DNA from: Bacillota bacterium
GTDB lineage: Bacteria; Bacillota; Sulfobacillia; JAJYWN01; JAJZPE01
NCBI GenBank assembly: GCA_021787335.1
Contig: JAJYMC010000014.1
Coordinates: forward strand, 35,401-99,400
Reading direction: 5' to 3'
Length of the DNA: 64,000 bases
Position numbers and translations under genes: made by a program. The notes beneath the pieces were generated by a model. That model was not told where the DNA came from. It made no database searches and saw only the letters and a list, made by a program, of their open reading frames with translations. Shown in pieces: positions 55,421-63,982 of the stretch (positions within the stretch are counted from its first letter, which is position 1; each line of letters opens with the position of its first letter).

Positions 55421-56851
55421 ATGGCGAGCCACAAAGAGCATATCGACCTGGTGCTCAAAGACGCGGCCGAGGTGCTGACCATGGCCACGGCCAAGCAGGC
55501 GCCGGGCGGGACCGACGCCGGCGAAGGGCTGGTCGGGTTGGTACGGGGGGCTTCAGTGCTGGTGGCCGACGGCCGGATCGTGGCCGTGGGGGACTATGAG
55601 TCGCTGGCCGACCAGTATGACCTGGCCAAGGCCGAGGTCATCTCGGCCGAAGGCCAAGTGGTCACGCCGGGCCTGGTCGACGCCCACACGCACCTGGTCT
55701 TCGCCGGGTCGAGGGAGGACGAGTTCGTCCGCCGCATCGGCGGGGCCACTTACACGGACATCGCCGCCGCCGGCGGTGGCATCAACCGGACGGTCGCCGA
55801 GACCCGCCAGGCCTCCGAGGACGACCTCTACGTGGACGCCGCCCTCAACCTGGAACGGATGATCCTGGCCGGGGCGACGACGGTCGAGGTCAAGAGCGGT
55901 TATGGTCTGACCCTCGAGGACGAGATGAAGCTGCTCCGGGTGATCGACCGGCTGCGCCGGGAAGCGCCCGTGGACATCGTCCCGACCTTCCTGGGGGCCC
56001 ACGAGGTGCCGCCCGAGTATGAAGGAAATCCCCCAAAATACGTCGAACTAGTGGCCGACGTCATGGTGCCAGAAGTGGCCGGCTCCGGCCTCGCTGAGTT
56101 CTGTGACGTTTTTTGCGAGAAGGGGGTCTTCTCGGTCGAAGACTCCCGCCGCATCCTCGGCCGGGCCAAGGAGCACGGTCTCGCCGCCAAGCTCCACGCG
56201 GACGAACTGGCCCCCTGCGGGGGGGCCGAGCTGGCCGCCGAGGTGGGGGCCGTCTCCGCCGACCATCTTCTCAAGGTCTCGGCGGCCGGCATGGACGCCC
56301 TGGCGAAATCCGGGACCGTGGCCGTCCTCCTTCCCGGCACGCCCTTCTCACTGATGCAGGAAGGCCAGGCCCCGGCCCGCGAGCTCCTGCGACGTGGGGT
56401 GACGGTGGCCCTGGGGACCGACTTCAACCCCGGGACCAGCCCCATGCCGTCGATGGAGGCGGTCGTCGGCTTGGCCTGCCGACTCTTGCACCTGACCCCG
56501 GCGGAGGCCCTTCGGGCGGCGACCATCGGCGCCGCCAAGGCGGTCCGCCGTGATGACGAGACCGGGAGCATCGAGCCGGGGAAGCGGGCCGACCTGGTCG
56601 TCTGGGACGCGCCGACCTTTGACTACATCCCCTACTTCTTCGGTGGGCACCTGGTCCGGCACGTCATCGTCGGCGGCCGCACGGTCGTCTGGAACGGCAA
56701 GCTCGAGCCGGCCGTCAGCCTGCTGGCCGAGGAACCGGCGGCCGGGAAGGCAGCCCCCGCCAAGGGCGGCTGGCGGCAGACCCTCATCTTTTTCCTTCTG
56801 GCGGCGATCATCGGGGCCCTGACCAGGGTTGCCTGCCAGGGGCCCAAGTGA
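55421..56851 (+). CDS. hutI: Imidazolonepropionase with C-terminal membrane tail
   Basis: A 476-aa amidohydrolase opening imidazolonepropionate to N-formimino-L-glutamate. Metal site HTHLVFAGSREDEF (H-x-H), VEVKSGYGLTLEDEMKLLRV, FLGAHEVPPEY, KLHADELAPCGGAELAAEVG, SADHLLK and LGTDFNPGTSPMPSMEA (Asp ligand). Typical HutI ends near 415-420 aa. Here ~50 extra residues follow, containing a hydrophobic helix, LIFFLLAAIIGALTRVACQG, which would anchor the enzyme to the membrane. The Cys in ACQG near the end is also notable. ATG at 55421 behind GGGGAGGG. Confidence 0.94.
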   Translation: MASHKEHIDLVLKDAAEVLTMATAKQAPGGTDAGEGLVGLVRGASVLVADGRIVAVGDYESLADQYDLAKAEVISAEGQVVTPGLVDAHTHLVFAGSREDEFVRRIGGATYTDIAAAGGGINRTVAETRQASEDDLYVDAALNLERMILAGATTVEVKSGYGLTLEDEMKLLRVIDRLRREAPVDIVPTFLGAHEVPPEYEGNPPKYVELVADVMVPEVAGSGLAEFCDVFCEKGVFSVEDSRRILGRAKEHGLAAKLHADELAPCGGAELAAEVGAVSADHLLKVSAAGMDALAKSGTVAVLLPGTPFSLMQEGQAPARELLRRGVTVALGTDFNPGTSPMPSMEAVVGLACRLLHLTPAEALRAATIGAAKAVRRDDETGSIEPGKRADLVVWDAPTFDYIPYFFGGHLVRHVIVGGRTVVWNGKLEPAVSLLAEEPAAGKAAPAKGGWRQTLIFFLLAAIIGALTRVACQGPK

Positions 56852-56903
56852 TACGATAGCTTCAATTGAGGGTTGTATCGGGGAGAGCAAACGGGGGGAT
56901 GAC

Positions 56904-56981
56904 ATGAAGCAGGGGAGGGCGCGGTCGCTGATTCGCACCGCGGCGGGAACGGTCATTTTGGTTCTTCAACACAAGGAGTGA
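56904..56981 (+). CDS. Possible 25-aa leader peptide before fhs
   Basis: ATG at 56904 with GGGGGGATGAC upstream opens a 25-codon frame (basic N-terminus RARSLIRTAAG, then VILVLQHKE) whose TGA at 56979 lies within the fhs ribosome-binding region and 8 bp before the fhs start. It could be a translationally coupled leader; it could equally be chance. Confidence 0.25.
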   Translation: MKQGRARSLIRTAAGTVILVLQHKE

Positions 56982-56988
56982 GCTGGGA

Positions 56989-58677
56989 ATGAAAAGCGAC
57001 ATCGAAATCGCTCAAGCCGCAACTCTGGAACCCATCGTCCAGATCGCCAAGAAGATGGGGCTGACCGAGGACGACCTCGAGCTATACGGTAAGTACAAGG
57101 CCAAGATCTCCCTCGACGTCATTCCCCGCCTGAAAGATAAGCCCGACGCCAAGTATGTGGTGGTCACGGCCATCACCCCGACGCCGCTGGGCGAGGGCAA
57201 GACGGTCACGACCATCGGTCTCGGCCAGGCCCTGAACCGCCTGGGCAAGAAGACCATCACCGCTATCCGCCAGCCGTCCCTCGGCCCGGTCTTCGGGATC
57301 AAGGGTGGGGCCGCCGGTGGCGGCTACTCGCAGGTCGTCCCGATGGAGGACTTCAACCTCCACCTGACCGGCGACGTCCACGCCGTCAGCCTGTCCCACA
57401 ACCTGCTGGCCGCCTTCCTCGACGCCAGCCTCGACCACGACAACCCCCTGAACATCGACCAGTTCTCGATCACCTGGCCGCGGGTCCTCGATGTCAGTGA
57501 CGCCTCCCTCCGCAAGATCGTCATCGGTCTGGGCGGCGACGGAATCCCGCGCGAGACCGGCTTCGACATCGCGGTGGCTTCCGAGGTCATGGCCATCCTC
57601 GCCCTGACCAGCGGTCTGCAAGACATCCGCAAGCGGCTCGGCAAGATCGTCGTCGGCTACACGAAGGACCACAAGCCAGTCACCGCCGAGGACCTCAAGG
57701 CGGCCGGCTCGATGGCCGTCCTGATGCGGGACGCCATCAAGCCGAACCTCCTCCAGAACCTCGAGGGCGACCCGGTCCTCGTCCACGCCGGACCGTTCGC
57801 CAATATCGCCCACGGTAACAGCTCCATCCTGGCCGACCAGATCGCCATCAAGTCAGGCGACTTCGTCGTCACCGAAGCCGGGTTCGGGGCCGATATCGGG
57901 GCTGAGAAGTTCTGCAACATCAAGTGCCGCTACTCCGGGCTCAAGCCCAACGCGGCCGTGGTCGTGGCCACCGTCCGGGCCCTTAAGATGCACGGCGGCG
58001 CCGGCCGCGTCATCGCCGGCAAGGAGCTGCCGAAGGAACTGGTGGAAGAGAATTTCCCCGCCCTCGAAAAGGGCCTCGAGAACCTCGAGAAGCAGATCGA
58101 GAACATGAAGCTGCACGGGCTCGAAGTGGTCGTGGCCATCAACCAGTTCAACACCGACACCGAGAAGGAGATCCAGTTCATCCACGACCGGGCGGTCAAG
58201 GCCGGCGCGGCCGACGCGGTCCTCTCACAGGTCTGGGCGAAGGGCGGGGCCGGCGGCAAGACCCTCGCCGAAGCCATCATCAAGGCGACCGACAAGCCCA
58301 GCAACTTCCACTTCCTCTACCCGCTCGAGGCCTCCATCAAGGAGAAGATCGAGACCATCGCCACCAAGGTCTACGGGGCCGATGGCGTCGACTACTCCCC
58401 GCTGGCCGAGAAGCGGATCAAGCTCTACACCAAGCTCGGCTACGCCAACCTCCCCATCTGCATGGCCAAGACCCACCTCTCGCTGTCGCACGACCCGAAC
58501 CTGAAGGGCCGGCCGCGCGGGTTCCGGGTGCCCATCCGCGACGTCCGCGCCTCCGTCGGCGCTGGGTTCCTCTACCCGCTGCTCGGCGAGATGCGGACGA
58601 TGCCCGGGCTCCCCTCGGTGCCCGCTGGGACCAAGTACGACATCGACGAGAACGGCAAGGTTCTTGGGCTCTTCTGA
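56989..58677 (+). CDS. fhs: Formate-tetrahydrofolate ligase
   Basis: A 562-aa enzyme joining formate to tetrahydrofolate with ATP (10-formyl-THF synthetase). P-loop TPTPLGEGKTVTTIGLGQAL (~64-83), PSLGPVFGIKGGAAGGGYSQ, then VVPMEDFNLHLTGDVHAV, DVSDASLRKIVIGLGGDGIP and a C-terminal MPGLPSVPAGTKYDIDENG. Length is standard. ATG at 56989 behind AAGGAGTGAGCTGGGA. Its position after hutI suggests it processes formate or one-carbon units arising from histidine; the same enzyme also starts the methyl branch of acetogenesis and purine synthesis, so the coupling to hut is inference. Confidence 0.97.
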   Translation: MKSDIEIAQAATLEPIVQIAKKMGLTEDDLELYGKYKAKISLDVIPRLKDKPDAKYVVVTAITPTPLGEGKTVTTIGLGQALNRLGKKTITAIRQPSLGPVFGIKGGAAGGGYSQVVPMEDFNLHLTGDVHAVSLSHNLLAAFLDASLDHDNPLNIDQFSITWPRVLDVSDASLRKIVIGLGGDGIPRETGFDIAVASEVMAILALTSGLQDIRKRLGKIVVGYTKDHKPVTAEDLKAAGSMAVLMRDAIKPNLLQNLEGDPVLVHAGPFANIAHGNSSILADQIAIKSGDFVVTEAGFGADIGAEKFCNIKCRYSGLKPNAAVVVATVRALKMHGGAGRVIAGKELPKELVEENFPALEKGLENLEKQIENMKLHGLEVVVAINQFNTDTEKEIQFIHDRAVKAGAADAVLSQVWAKGGAGGKTLAEAIIKATDKPSNFHFLYPLEASIKEKIETIATKVYGADGVDYSPLAEKRIKLYTKLGYANLPICMAKTHLSLSHDPNLKGRPRGFRVPIRDVRASVGAGFLYPLLGEMRTMPGLPSVPAGTKYDIDENGKVLGLF

Positions 58678-58718
58678 GCCCCGTCGCCGCTGACACTAGA
58701 ACAGCCTAGAACAGCCGA

Positions 58719-58757
58719 GGCGGGCCAGCCCCAGATGCTGGCCCGCCCGGTGCTTTC
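58719..58757 (+). terminator. Terminator after fhs
   Basis: A perfect 11-bp stem, GGCGGGCCAGC (58719-58729) with GCTGGCCCGCC (58737-58747), followed by CGGTGCTTTCC. It abuts the nad promoter. Confidence 0.7.
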
Positions 58758-58758
58758 C

Positions 58759-58787
58759 TTGACAATGGTTGGGGCGGGGAATAGAAT
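58759..58787 (+). promoter_or_regulatory. Sigma-A promoter of the nad operon
   Basis: TTGACA (58759-58764), a 17-bp spacer and TAGAAT (58782-58787), giving a short leader of about 27 nt before the nadA GTG at 58821. No clear NiaR/NadR operator was recognised. Confidence 0.8.
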
Positions 58788-58820
58788 TTGATTGCTATCC
58801 CTCCAAGAAGGTGGACCACC

Positions 58821-59780
58821 GTGCTGACGCTGACCGCCGACCCATCGACCCCCACTGAGACCCGGCCGTTGGACCAGTCGGAACTGGTCGCCGAGGCCAA
58901 GCGGCTCAAGGCCGAGACCCGGGCCCTCGTCCTGGCCCATCTCTACCAGCGGCCGGAAATCCAGGACCTGGCCGACTTCGTCGGTGACTCCCTCGGGTTG
59001 TCCCAGCAGGCGGCGGCCACGGACAACGACTTAATCTTCTTCTGCGGCGTCCACTTCATGGCCGAAAGCGCGGCCGTCCTCTCCCCCCAGAAGACGGTCA
59101 TCCTGCCCGAGCCCAAGGCCGGCTGCCCGATGGCCGACATGGTCACTCCCGAGGGCCTGCGCGAGATGAAGGCCAAGTACCCCGGGGTTCCGGTGGTCGC
59201 TTACGTCAACACCTCGGCCGCCGTCAAGGCCGAGAGCGACATCTGCTGCACCTCCCGCAACGCGGTCAAGGTCGTCGAGTCCGTCGACGCGGATTCGGTC
59301 ATCTTCATTCCCGACCGCAACCTGGCGGCCTATGTGCAGAGTAAGACCAAGAAGAAGGTCATCCCCTGGCCGGGCTTCTGCCCGACCCACAACCGGATCA
59401 AGTCGCAGGACCTGACGAGGATGAAGGAAGCCCATCCGGAGGCCATCGTCCTCGTCCATCCGGAGACCGACCAGGCCATCATGGCCCAGGCCGACCAGAT
59501 CTTCTCGACCGAGGGCATGCGCCGGTTCGTCCGCGAGAGTCCGGCCAAGGAGTTCATCATCGGGACCGAGATGGGTATCCTTCACGCCCTCCAGAGGGAC
59601 AGGCCCGACGCCAGCTTCTACTTCCCATCGGGCGACGAGCAGATCTGCCCGAACATGAAGAGCACGACCCTCCGCAAGCTGGTTCTGGCCATGGAGCGCC
59701 GGGGGCCCGTGGTGACCGTGCCCGAGGACATCCGCCTGAAGGCCAAGCGGGCCCTCGACCGCATGATCGCCATCCAGTGA
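58821..59780 (+). CDS. nadA: Quinolinate synthase
   Basis: A 319-aa [4Fe-4S] enzyme condensing iminoaspartate with dihydroxyacetone phosphate to quinolinate. LVLAHLYQRPEIQDLADFVG; the three cluster Cys lie in IFFCGVHFMAESAAVLSPQK, SDICCTSRNAVKVVES and SGDEQICPNMKSTTLRKLVL; WPGFCPTHNR and HPETDQAIMAQADQIFSTEG are further conserved parts. GTG at 58821 is chosen for AAGAAGGTGGACCACC and because the frame's earlier TTG (58788) would begin at the promoter -10. First gene of nadA-nadB-nadC. Confidence 0.95.
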   Translation: MLTLTADPSTPTETRPLDQSELVAEAKRLKAETRALVLAHLYQRPEIQDLADFVGDSLGLSQQAAATDNDLIFFCGVHFMAESAAVLSPQKTVILPEPKAGCPMADMVTPEGLREMKAKYPGVPVVAYVNTSAAVKAESDICCTSRNAVKVVESVDADSVIFIPDRNLAAYVQSKTKKKVIPWPGFCPTHNRIKSQDLTRMKEAHPEAIVLVHPETDQAIMAQADQIFSTEGMRRFVRESPAKEFIIGTEMGILHALQRDRPDASFYFPSGDEQICPNMKSTTLRKLVLAMERRGPVVTVPEDIRLKAKRALDRMIAIQ

Positions 59781-59861
59781 AACACCACACCTACTCGGGG
59801 AACGAGAAGCTGACCGGATCGCCCGTGGTCGACGCTGGCTCCCCATACTGGAGGGAAACCA

Positions 59862-61451
59862 GTGTATCCGAGGCACCTGACCGACTTCGACCTCTCTCAG
59901 ACACCCCGTGAGTACTGCGACTTCCTCGTGGTCGGGAGCGGCATCGCCGGGCTATACACCGCTCTCAAGGCCAGCCGGTTCGGCCGGGTGACGGTCCTGA
60001 CCAAGAAGAAGATGGAGGACTCCAACACCGAGCACGCCCAGGGGGGAATAGCCGCGGCCATCGGCCGTGAGGATTCGCCCCGTTTGCATATGGAGGATAC
60101 CCTCACCGCCGGGGCCGGCCTGTGCGACGAGGATGCCGTCCGGGTCCTCGTCAACGAGGGCCCGACTTGTGTCTTGGAACTGGTCGCCCTCGGCGCCCAC
60201 TTCGACAAGCGGGGGGAAGACTTCGCCCTGACCCGTGAGGGGGCGCACAGCGAGCGGCGCATCCTCCACGCCCGGGGGGACGCCACCGGCGAGGAGATCG
60301 AGCAGGTCCTCAGCTGGAAGGCCCTGACCTCGAGCGGCGTTGTCATCCACGAGGACATCCAGGTCATCGACCTTATCATCAGCGGCGGCCGCTGCTATGG
60401 CGTCCTCGCCCGGCGTCCCGACGGGGAGGTGGTGGCCTATCTGTCCTGGGCCACTGTCCTGGCGACCGGCGGCGCCGGTCAGCTCTACAAGAACACGACC
60501 AACCCCAGCGTCGCCACTGGCGACGGGATGGCCATGGCCTACCGGGCCGGGGCCGTCATGGCCGACATGGAGTTCATCCAGTTCCACCCGACCGCCCTCC
60601 ACATCCCGGGCAAGCCCCGGTTCCTCATCACGGAGGCCCTGCGGGGCGAGGGCGCGGTCCTCGTCAACCCGGCCGGAGAGCGGTTCATGCCGCGTTACCA
60701 CCCCCGGGCCGACTTGGCCCCGCGCGACGTGGTCGCCCGGGCCATGCTCGACGAGATGCGCAAGGGTTCGGCCGATCATATCTGGCTCGACGGGACGGCC
60801 CTCGGGTCCGCCTTCGCCGAGCGTTTTCCCAAGGTCTACGAGACCTGCCGCGGGTTCGGCGTCGACCCGGCGGTGGAGCCCATCCCGGTGGCCCCCGCGG
60901 CCCATTACATGATGGGCGGTATCCGCACCGACATCGACGGCCGGACCAACCTCGAAGGGCTGTACTCATGCGGCGAGGCCGCCTGCGTCGGCGTCCACGG
61001 GGCCAACCGCCTGGCCTCCAACTCTCTGCTCGAGGGGCTCGTCTTCGGGCGGCGGATCGCCGACTCGATGAAGGGCCTCGTCGACCGAAGCTCGGCGGAA
61101 CTGCGCGACTTGGCCATGGTCGCCCGGGAGGGCCGCCGCCCCTTCGCCGGAACGGCCGCCGAGGTCCGCCGGCAGGTGCAGGAACTGATGTGGTCGAACG
61201 TCGGCATCTTGCGGGACGCCGCCGGGCTTGGCGCGGCCCTCGCCCGCCTGGCCGAACTGGCCGTCTTCACCTGGTCCGACCCATCGACGGGCGAGGCTAT
61301 CGAGACGGCCAACCTGGTGACCCTGGCCCACCTGGTCGCTCGGTCGGCCCTCATCCGCGAGGAGAGCCGCGGCAGCCATTATCGCCTGGATTTCCCGGCC
61401 CGCGACGACGAGCACTGGAGCCACCACACCATTCTTGAGTGTGAAGACTGA
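59862..61451 (+). CDS. nadB: L-aspartate oxidase
   Basis: A 529-aa FAD enzyme oxidising L-aspartate to iminoaspartate for NadA. FAD-binding FLVVGSGIAGLYTALKASRF (~22-41), NTEHAQGGIAAAIGREDSPR, substrate loop FTLTREGAHSERRILHARGD-like sequence, FIQFHPTALHIPGKPRFLIT, EALRGEGAVLVNPAGERFMP, and AAHYMMGGIRTDIDGRTNLE, then GLYSCGEAACVGVHGANRLA. The C-terminal helical domain is complete. GTG at 59862 behind TGGAGGGAAACCA. Confidence 0.96.
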   Translation: MYPRHLTDFDLSQTPREYCDFLVVGSGIAGLYTALKASRFGRVTVLTKKKMEDSNTEHAQGGIAAAIGREDSPRLHMEDTLTAGAGLCDEDAVRVLVNEGPTCVLELVALGAHFDKRGEDFALTREGAHSERRILHARGDATGEEIEQVLSWKALTSSGVVIHEDIQVIDLIISGGRCYGVLARRPDGEVVAYLSWATVLATGGAGQLYKNTTNPSVATGDGMAMAYRAGAVMADMEFIQFHPTALHIPGKPRFLITEALRGEGAVLVNPAGERFMPRYHPRADLAPRDVVARAMLDEMRKGSADHIWLDGTALGSAFAERFPKVYETCRGFGVDPAVEPIPVAPAAHYMMGGIRTDIDGRTNLEGLYSCGEAACVGVHGANRLASNSLLEGLVFGRRIADSMKGLVDRSSAELRDLAMVAREGRRPFAGTAAEVRRQVQELMWSNVGILRDAAGLGAALARLAELAVFTWSDPSTGEAIETANLVTLAHLVARSALIREESRGSHYRLDFPARDDEHWSHHTILECED

Positions 61452-61475
61452 GATGTTGCGCAGGAGGGGTGCCCC

Positions 61476-62348
61476 CTGGACATCGATTCCATCGCCCTTG
61501 ACCGCCTGATCGACCTGGCCCTCGCCGAAGACGTGGGGACCGGCGACATCACCACGAACAGCATCGTGCCGGCGGGAGACCGCAGCCCGGCCTACTTCCT
61601 GGCCAAGAGCGACGGAGTCATCGCCGGCCTGGGCGTGGCGGCGCGCGTCTTCGCCCGCCTGGACCCGTCGACGAGGCTCGAGCCCAGGGTGGCCGACGGA
61701 AGCCGGGTGAACGCGGGCGATATCGTAGCCACCGTCTCCGGGACCACGCGGGCCATCCTGACCGGGGAGCGGACGGCCCTCAACCTGCTGCAGCGGATGT
61801 CGGGCATCGCCACGGCGGCCGGCAAGGCCGTCCGGGCGGCCACCGCCACGAACCCCAAGGTCCTTGTGGTCGACACCCGCAAGACCGTTCCGGGGTTGCG
61901 CGTCCTCGACAAGTACGCCGTCCGTTGCGGCGGGGCTGCCAACCACCGCTTCGGGCTCTATGACGCGGCCCTCATCAAGGACAACCACATCGTCGCGGCC
62001 GGCGGCATCGCCGCGGCCGTGCGGGCGGTCAGGAAGTCCGTCTCGCCCTTCGTCAAGGTCGAGGTCGAAGCGCAGACCGTGGCCGAGGTGGACGAGGCGC
62101 TAGCGGCCGGGGTCGACGTGATCATGCTCGACAATATGTCTTTGGACGAGATGCGCCGGGCGGTGGCCAGGATCGGCGGCCGGGTCCTCGTCGAGGCGTC
62201 GGGCGGCGTCACCTTGGAGCGGCTGGGCGAAGTGGCCGGGACAGGCGTCGACCTCATCTCGATGGGGTCCTTGACCCATTCGGTCAAAGCCATGGACATC
62301 AGTCTCGAGATCGGCGAACCGCCGGCGACGGGGAAGGTGAGCGGGTGA
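61476..62348 (+). CDS. nadC: Nicotinate-nucleotide pyrophosphorylase (quinolinate phosphoribosyltransferase)
   Basis: A 290-aa enzyme joining quinolinate and PRPP to nicotinate mononucleotide. The family N-terminus is intact only if translation begins at the CTG at 61476: DIDSIALDRLIDLALAEDVG, then TGDITTNSIV. GGAGG lies eight bases before that CTG and no ATG, GTG or TTG is available between the in-frame TGA (61449) and the GTG at 61533, which would cut 19 conserved residues. Other motifs: LLQRMSGIATAAGKAVRAAT, DTRKTVPGLRVLDKYAVRCG, HRFGLYDAALIKDNHI, IMLDNMSLDEMRRAV, and SMGSLTHSVKAMDISLEIG. The stop overlaps the TPR gene start (GTGA). Confidence 0.94.
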   Translation: MDIDSIALDRLIDLALAEDVGTGDITTNSIVPAGDRSPAYFLAKSDGVIAGLGVAARVFARLDPSTRLEPRVADGSRVNAGDIVATVSGTTRAILTGERTALNLLQRMSGIATAAGKAVRAATATNPKVLVVDTRKTVPGLRVLDKYAVRCGGAANHRFGLYDAALIKDNHIVAAGGIAAAVRAVRKSVSPFVKVEVEAQTVAEVDEALAAGVDVIMLDNMSLDEMRRAVARIGGRVLVEASGGVTLERLGEVAGTGVDLISMGSLTHSVKAMDISLEIGEPPATGKVSG

Positions 62349-63202
62349 GCGAGGCCGAACGCGAGGCCGCGTGGCAAGAGGCGATCCTCCTGAAGGCGGA
62401 GGCTTGGGAACTCATCCGGCGCGGCTTCGCCGAAGACCGGCGCCACCTCGAAGCCGCCGACGGTAAACTGAGACAGGCCGAGGCCCTTTGCCGGTCGATC
62501 GGAGACCGCGAGGGCCTTGTTGGTATCCTCGGCGGCCGGGGCGCCATCCTCCGCAGTTCAGGGGAGAAGGGCAAACTCCTGGCAGCGATCAGCCTCTACA
62601 CCGAAGAGATCGGCATCCTCGCCGACGCCGACCGGGAGAAAGAGGTCGCCGTCTACCAGTCGAACATCGTCGCCGCATACCGCGACCTGGCCACCGTCGA
62701 CCCGGAGAAGGCGGTGGAGTACATCGGCCGCGGGCTGGAGATCGGCCAAGCCGCGCTGACGGTCAGCCAGCGGCTATCGGACCGAGCCGGGATGGCCCAG
62801 GGCTCGGCCAACCTGGCCGACCTCTGTGCCCTCCTCGCCGAGCACGACCCGGAGCTGAGCGAGAACCACCTGGCCACGGCGGCCACCCTCTATCGCACGG
62901 CCGAGGAGCTGTGGACGGAGGTCGACGACGATGGCGTGGCCCTGGCCCGGATGGGCCTGGCCGAGGTGTACATCCGGCTGGGCCGGAACCTCGATGGGGC
63001 CGAAGCCCTCCTGGACCAGGCGGAAGAGTTCTACGGTCGGTCCGGCACCCAGTCGATCGGCTATCAACAGTCACAGATCCACGCCCTTCGCGCTCGGCTC
63101 CGCGAGGCCGAGGGGCGCCCGGAGGACGCCGCCGAGGAACGGCGCAAGGCCGTCGAGATCCTGGACCGCATGGGGTTCGGACCGGGGGGACCCGGGCGAT
63201 GA
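62345..63202 (+). CDS. TPR-like helical repeat protein
   Basis: A 285-aa all-helical protein, probably built of tetratricopeptide-like repeats: ADGKLRQAEALCRSIGDREG, then LVGILGGRGAILRSSGEKGK; LLAAISLYTEEIGILADADR; YIGRGLEIGQAALTVSQRLS; DGVALARMGLAEVYIRLGRN, then LDGAEALLDQAEEFYGRSG. No signal peptide or enzymatic residues. It is locked between nadC and birA by 4-bp overlaps on both sides, so it is made in fixed ratio with them; a scaffolding role is guesswork. Confidence 0.82.
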   Translation: MSEAEREAAWQEAILLKAEAWELIRRGFAEDRRHLEAADGKLRQAEALCRSIGDREGLVGILGGRGAILRSSGEKGKLLAAISLYTEEIGILADADREKEVAVYQSNIVAAYRDLATVDPEKAVEYIGRGLEIGQAALTVSQRLSDRAGMAQGSANLADLCALLAEHDPELSENHLATAATLYRTAEELWTEVDDDGVALARMGLAEVYIRLGRNLDGAEALLDQAEEFYGRSGTQSIGYQQSQIHALRARLREAEGRPEDAAEERRKAVEILDRMGFGPGGPGR

Positions 63203-63957
63203 CCCCGGCCAGGCTGGGGCGTCCCCTCATCCGGCTCGAGACGGTCGATTCGACCAACCGCGTGGCCGCCGAGCTGGCGGGCCAGGGGGCGGCCGAGGGG
63301 ACGGCGGTGGTCGCCGAGGTCCAGACCGGCGGCCGCGGACGGCTGGGACGGGCCTGGTCGTCACCCCGCGGCGGGCTCTGGCTGACCACCATCCTGCGAC
63401 CGCCGGCGACGGCCGGCGAGACCGTCGCCACGTTGGCCCTCGTCGGCGGGGTCGCGGTGGCTGAGGCGGTCGGCCGGTTGACCGGCGGGCTCGACCGGCC
63501 GCCCGAGGTCCGCGTCAAGTGGCCCAACGACGTCCACCTGAACGGGCGCAAGTTGGCCGGGATTCTCGGCCAGGTCTGCCCGCCCGCCGCCGTCCTCTTG
63601 GGCATCGGCCTGAACCTCAACTTGTCTCCGGACGACCTGCCGTCCGATGTCCGAGCGCTGGCGACCTCCCTCGGCCGTGAGGCGGGCCGGTTCATGGACC
63701 CTTCCGCCTCGCTCGAGGTCCTCTTCGCCGAACTCAGCCACTGGTACGGGCGATGGCTCGGCGAGGGCTTCGCCCCGATCCGCCGGCGCTGCTTGGACCT
63801 GAGCGCCACCATCGGGCGACCGGTGCGGGTCAGCGGTCCGGACCTCGAGATCGAGGGTGAGGCCCTGGACATCATGGACGACGGCGCTCTGCTGGTGCGG
63901 GCCGGCGGGCGGGACGTGGTCGTCCGGTCGGGGGACGTCTCCGTCAGGACCCAATAG
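63199..63957 (+). CDS. birA: Biotin-[acetyl-CoA-carboxylase] ligase, catalytic domain only
   Basis: A 252-aa biotin protein ligase. Biotinoyl-AMP motifs: VDSTNRVAAELA, VAEVQTGGRGRLGRAWSSPR (GRGRLGRAW) and GGLWLTTILRP, VRVKWPNDVHLNGRKLAGIL (KWPNDV), GIGLNLNLSPDDLP. A C-terminal SH3-like domain follows (SATIGRPVRVSGPDLEIEGE). It lacks the N-terminal winged-HTH of bifunctional BirA, so it cannot act as the biotin repressor. ATG at 63199 overlaps the TPR stop (ATGA). Confidence 0.95.
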   Translation: MTPARLGRPLIRLETVDSTNRVAAELAGQGAAEGTAVVAEVQTGGRGRLGRAWSSPRGGLWLTTILRPPATAGETVATLALVGGVAVAEAVGRLTGGLDRPPEVRVKWPNDVHLNGRKLAGILGQVCPPAAVLLGIGLNLNLSPDDLPSDVRALATSLGREAGRFMDPSASLEVLFAELSHWYGRWLGEGFAPIRRRCLDLSATIGRPVRVSGPDLEIEGEALDIMDDGALLVRAGGRDVVVRSGDVSVRTQ

Positions 63958-63982
63958 GTCTCCGCTTTAGGGGGAGTTCACG

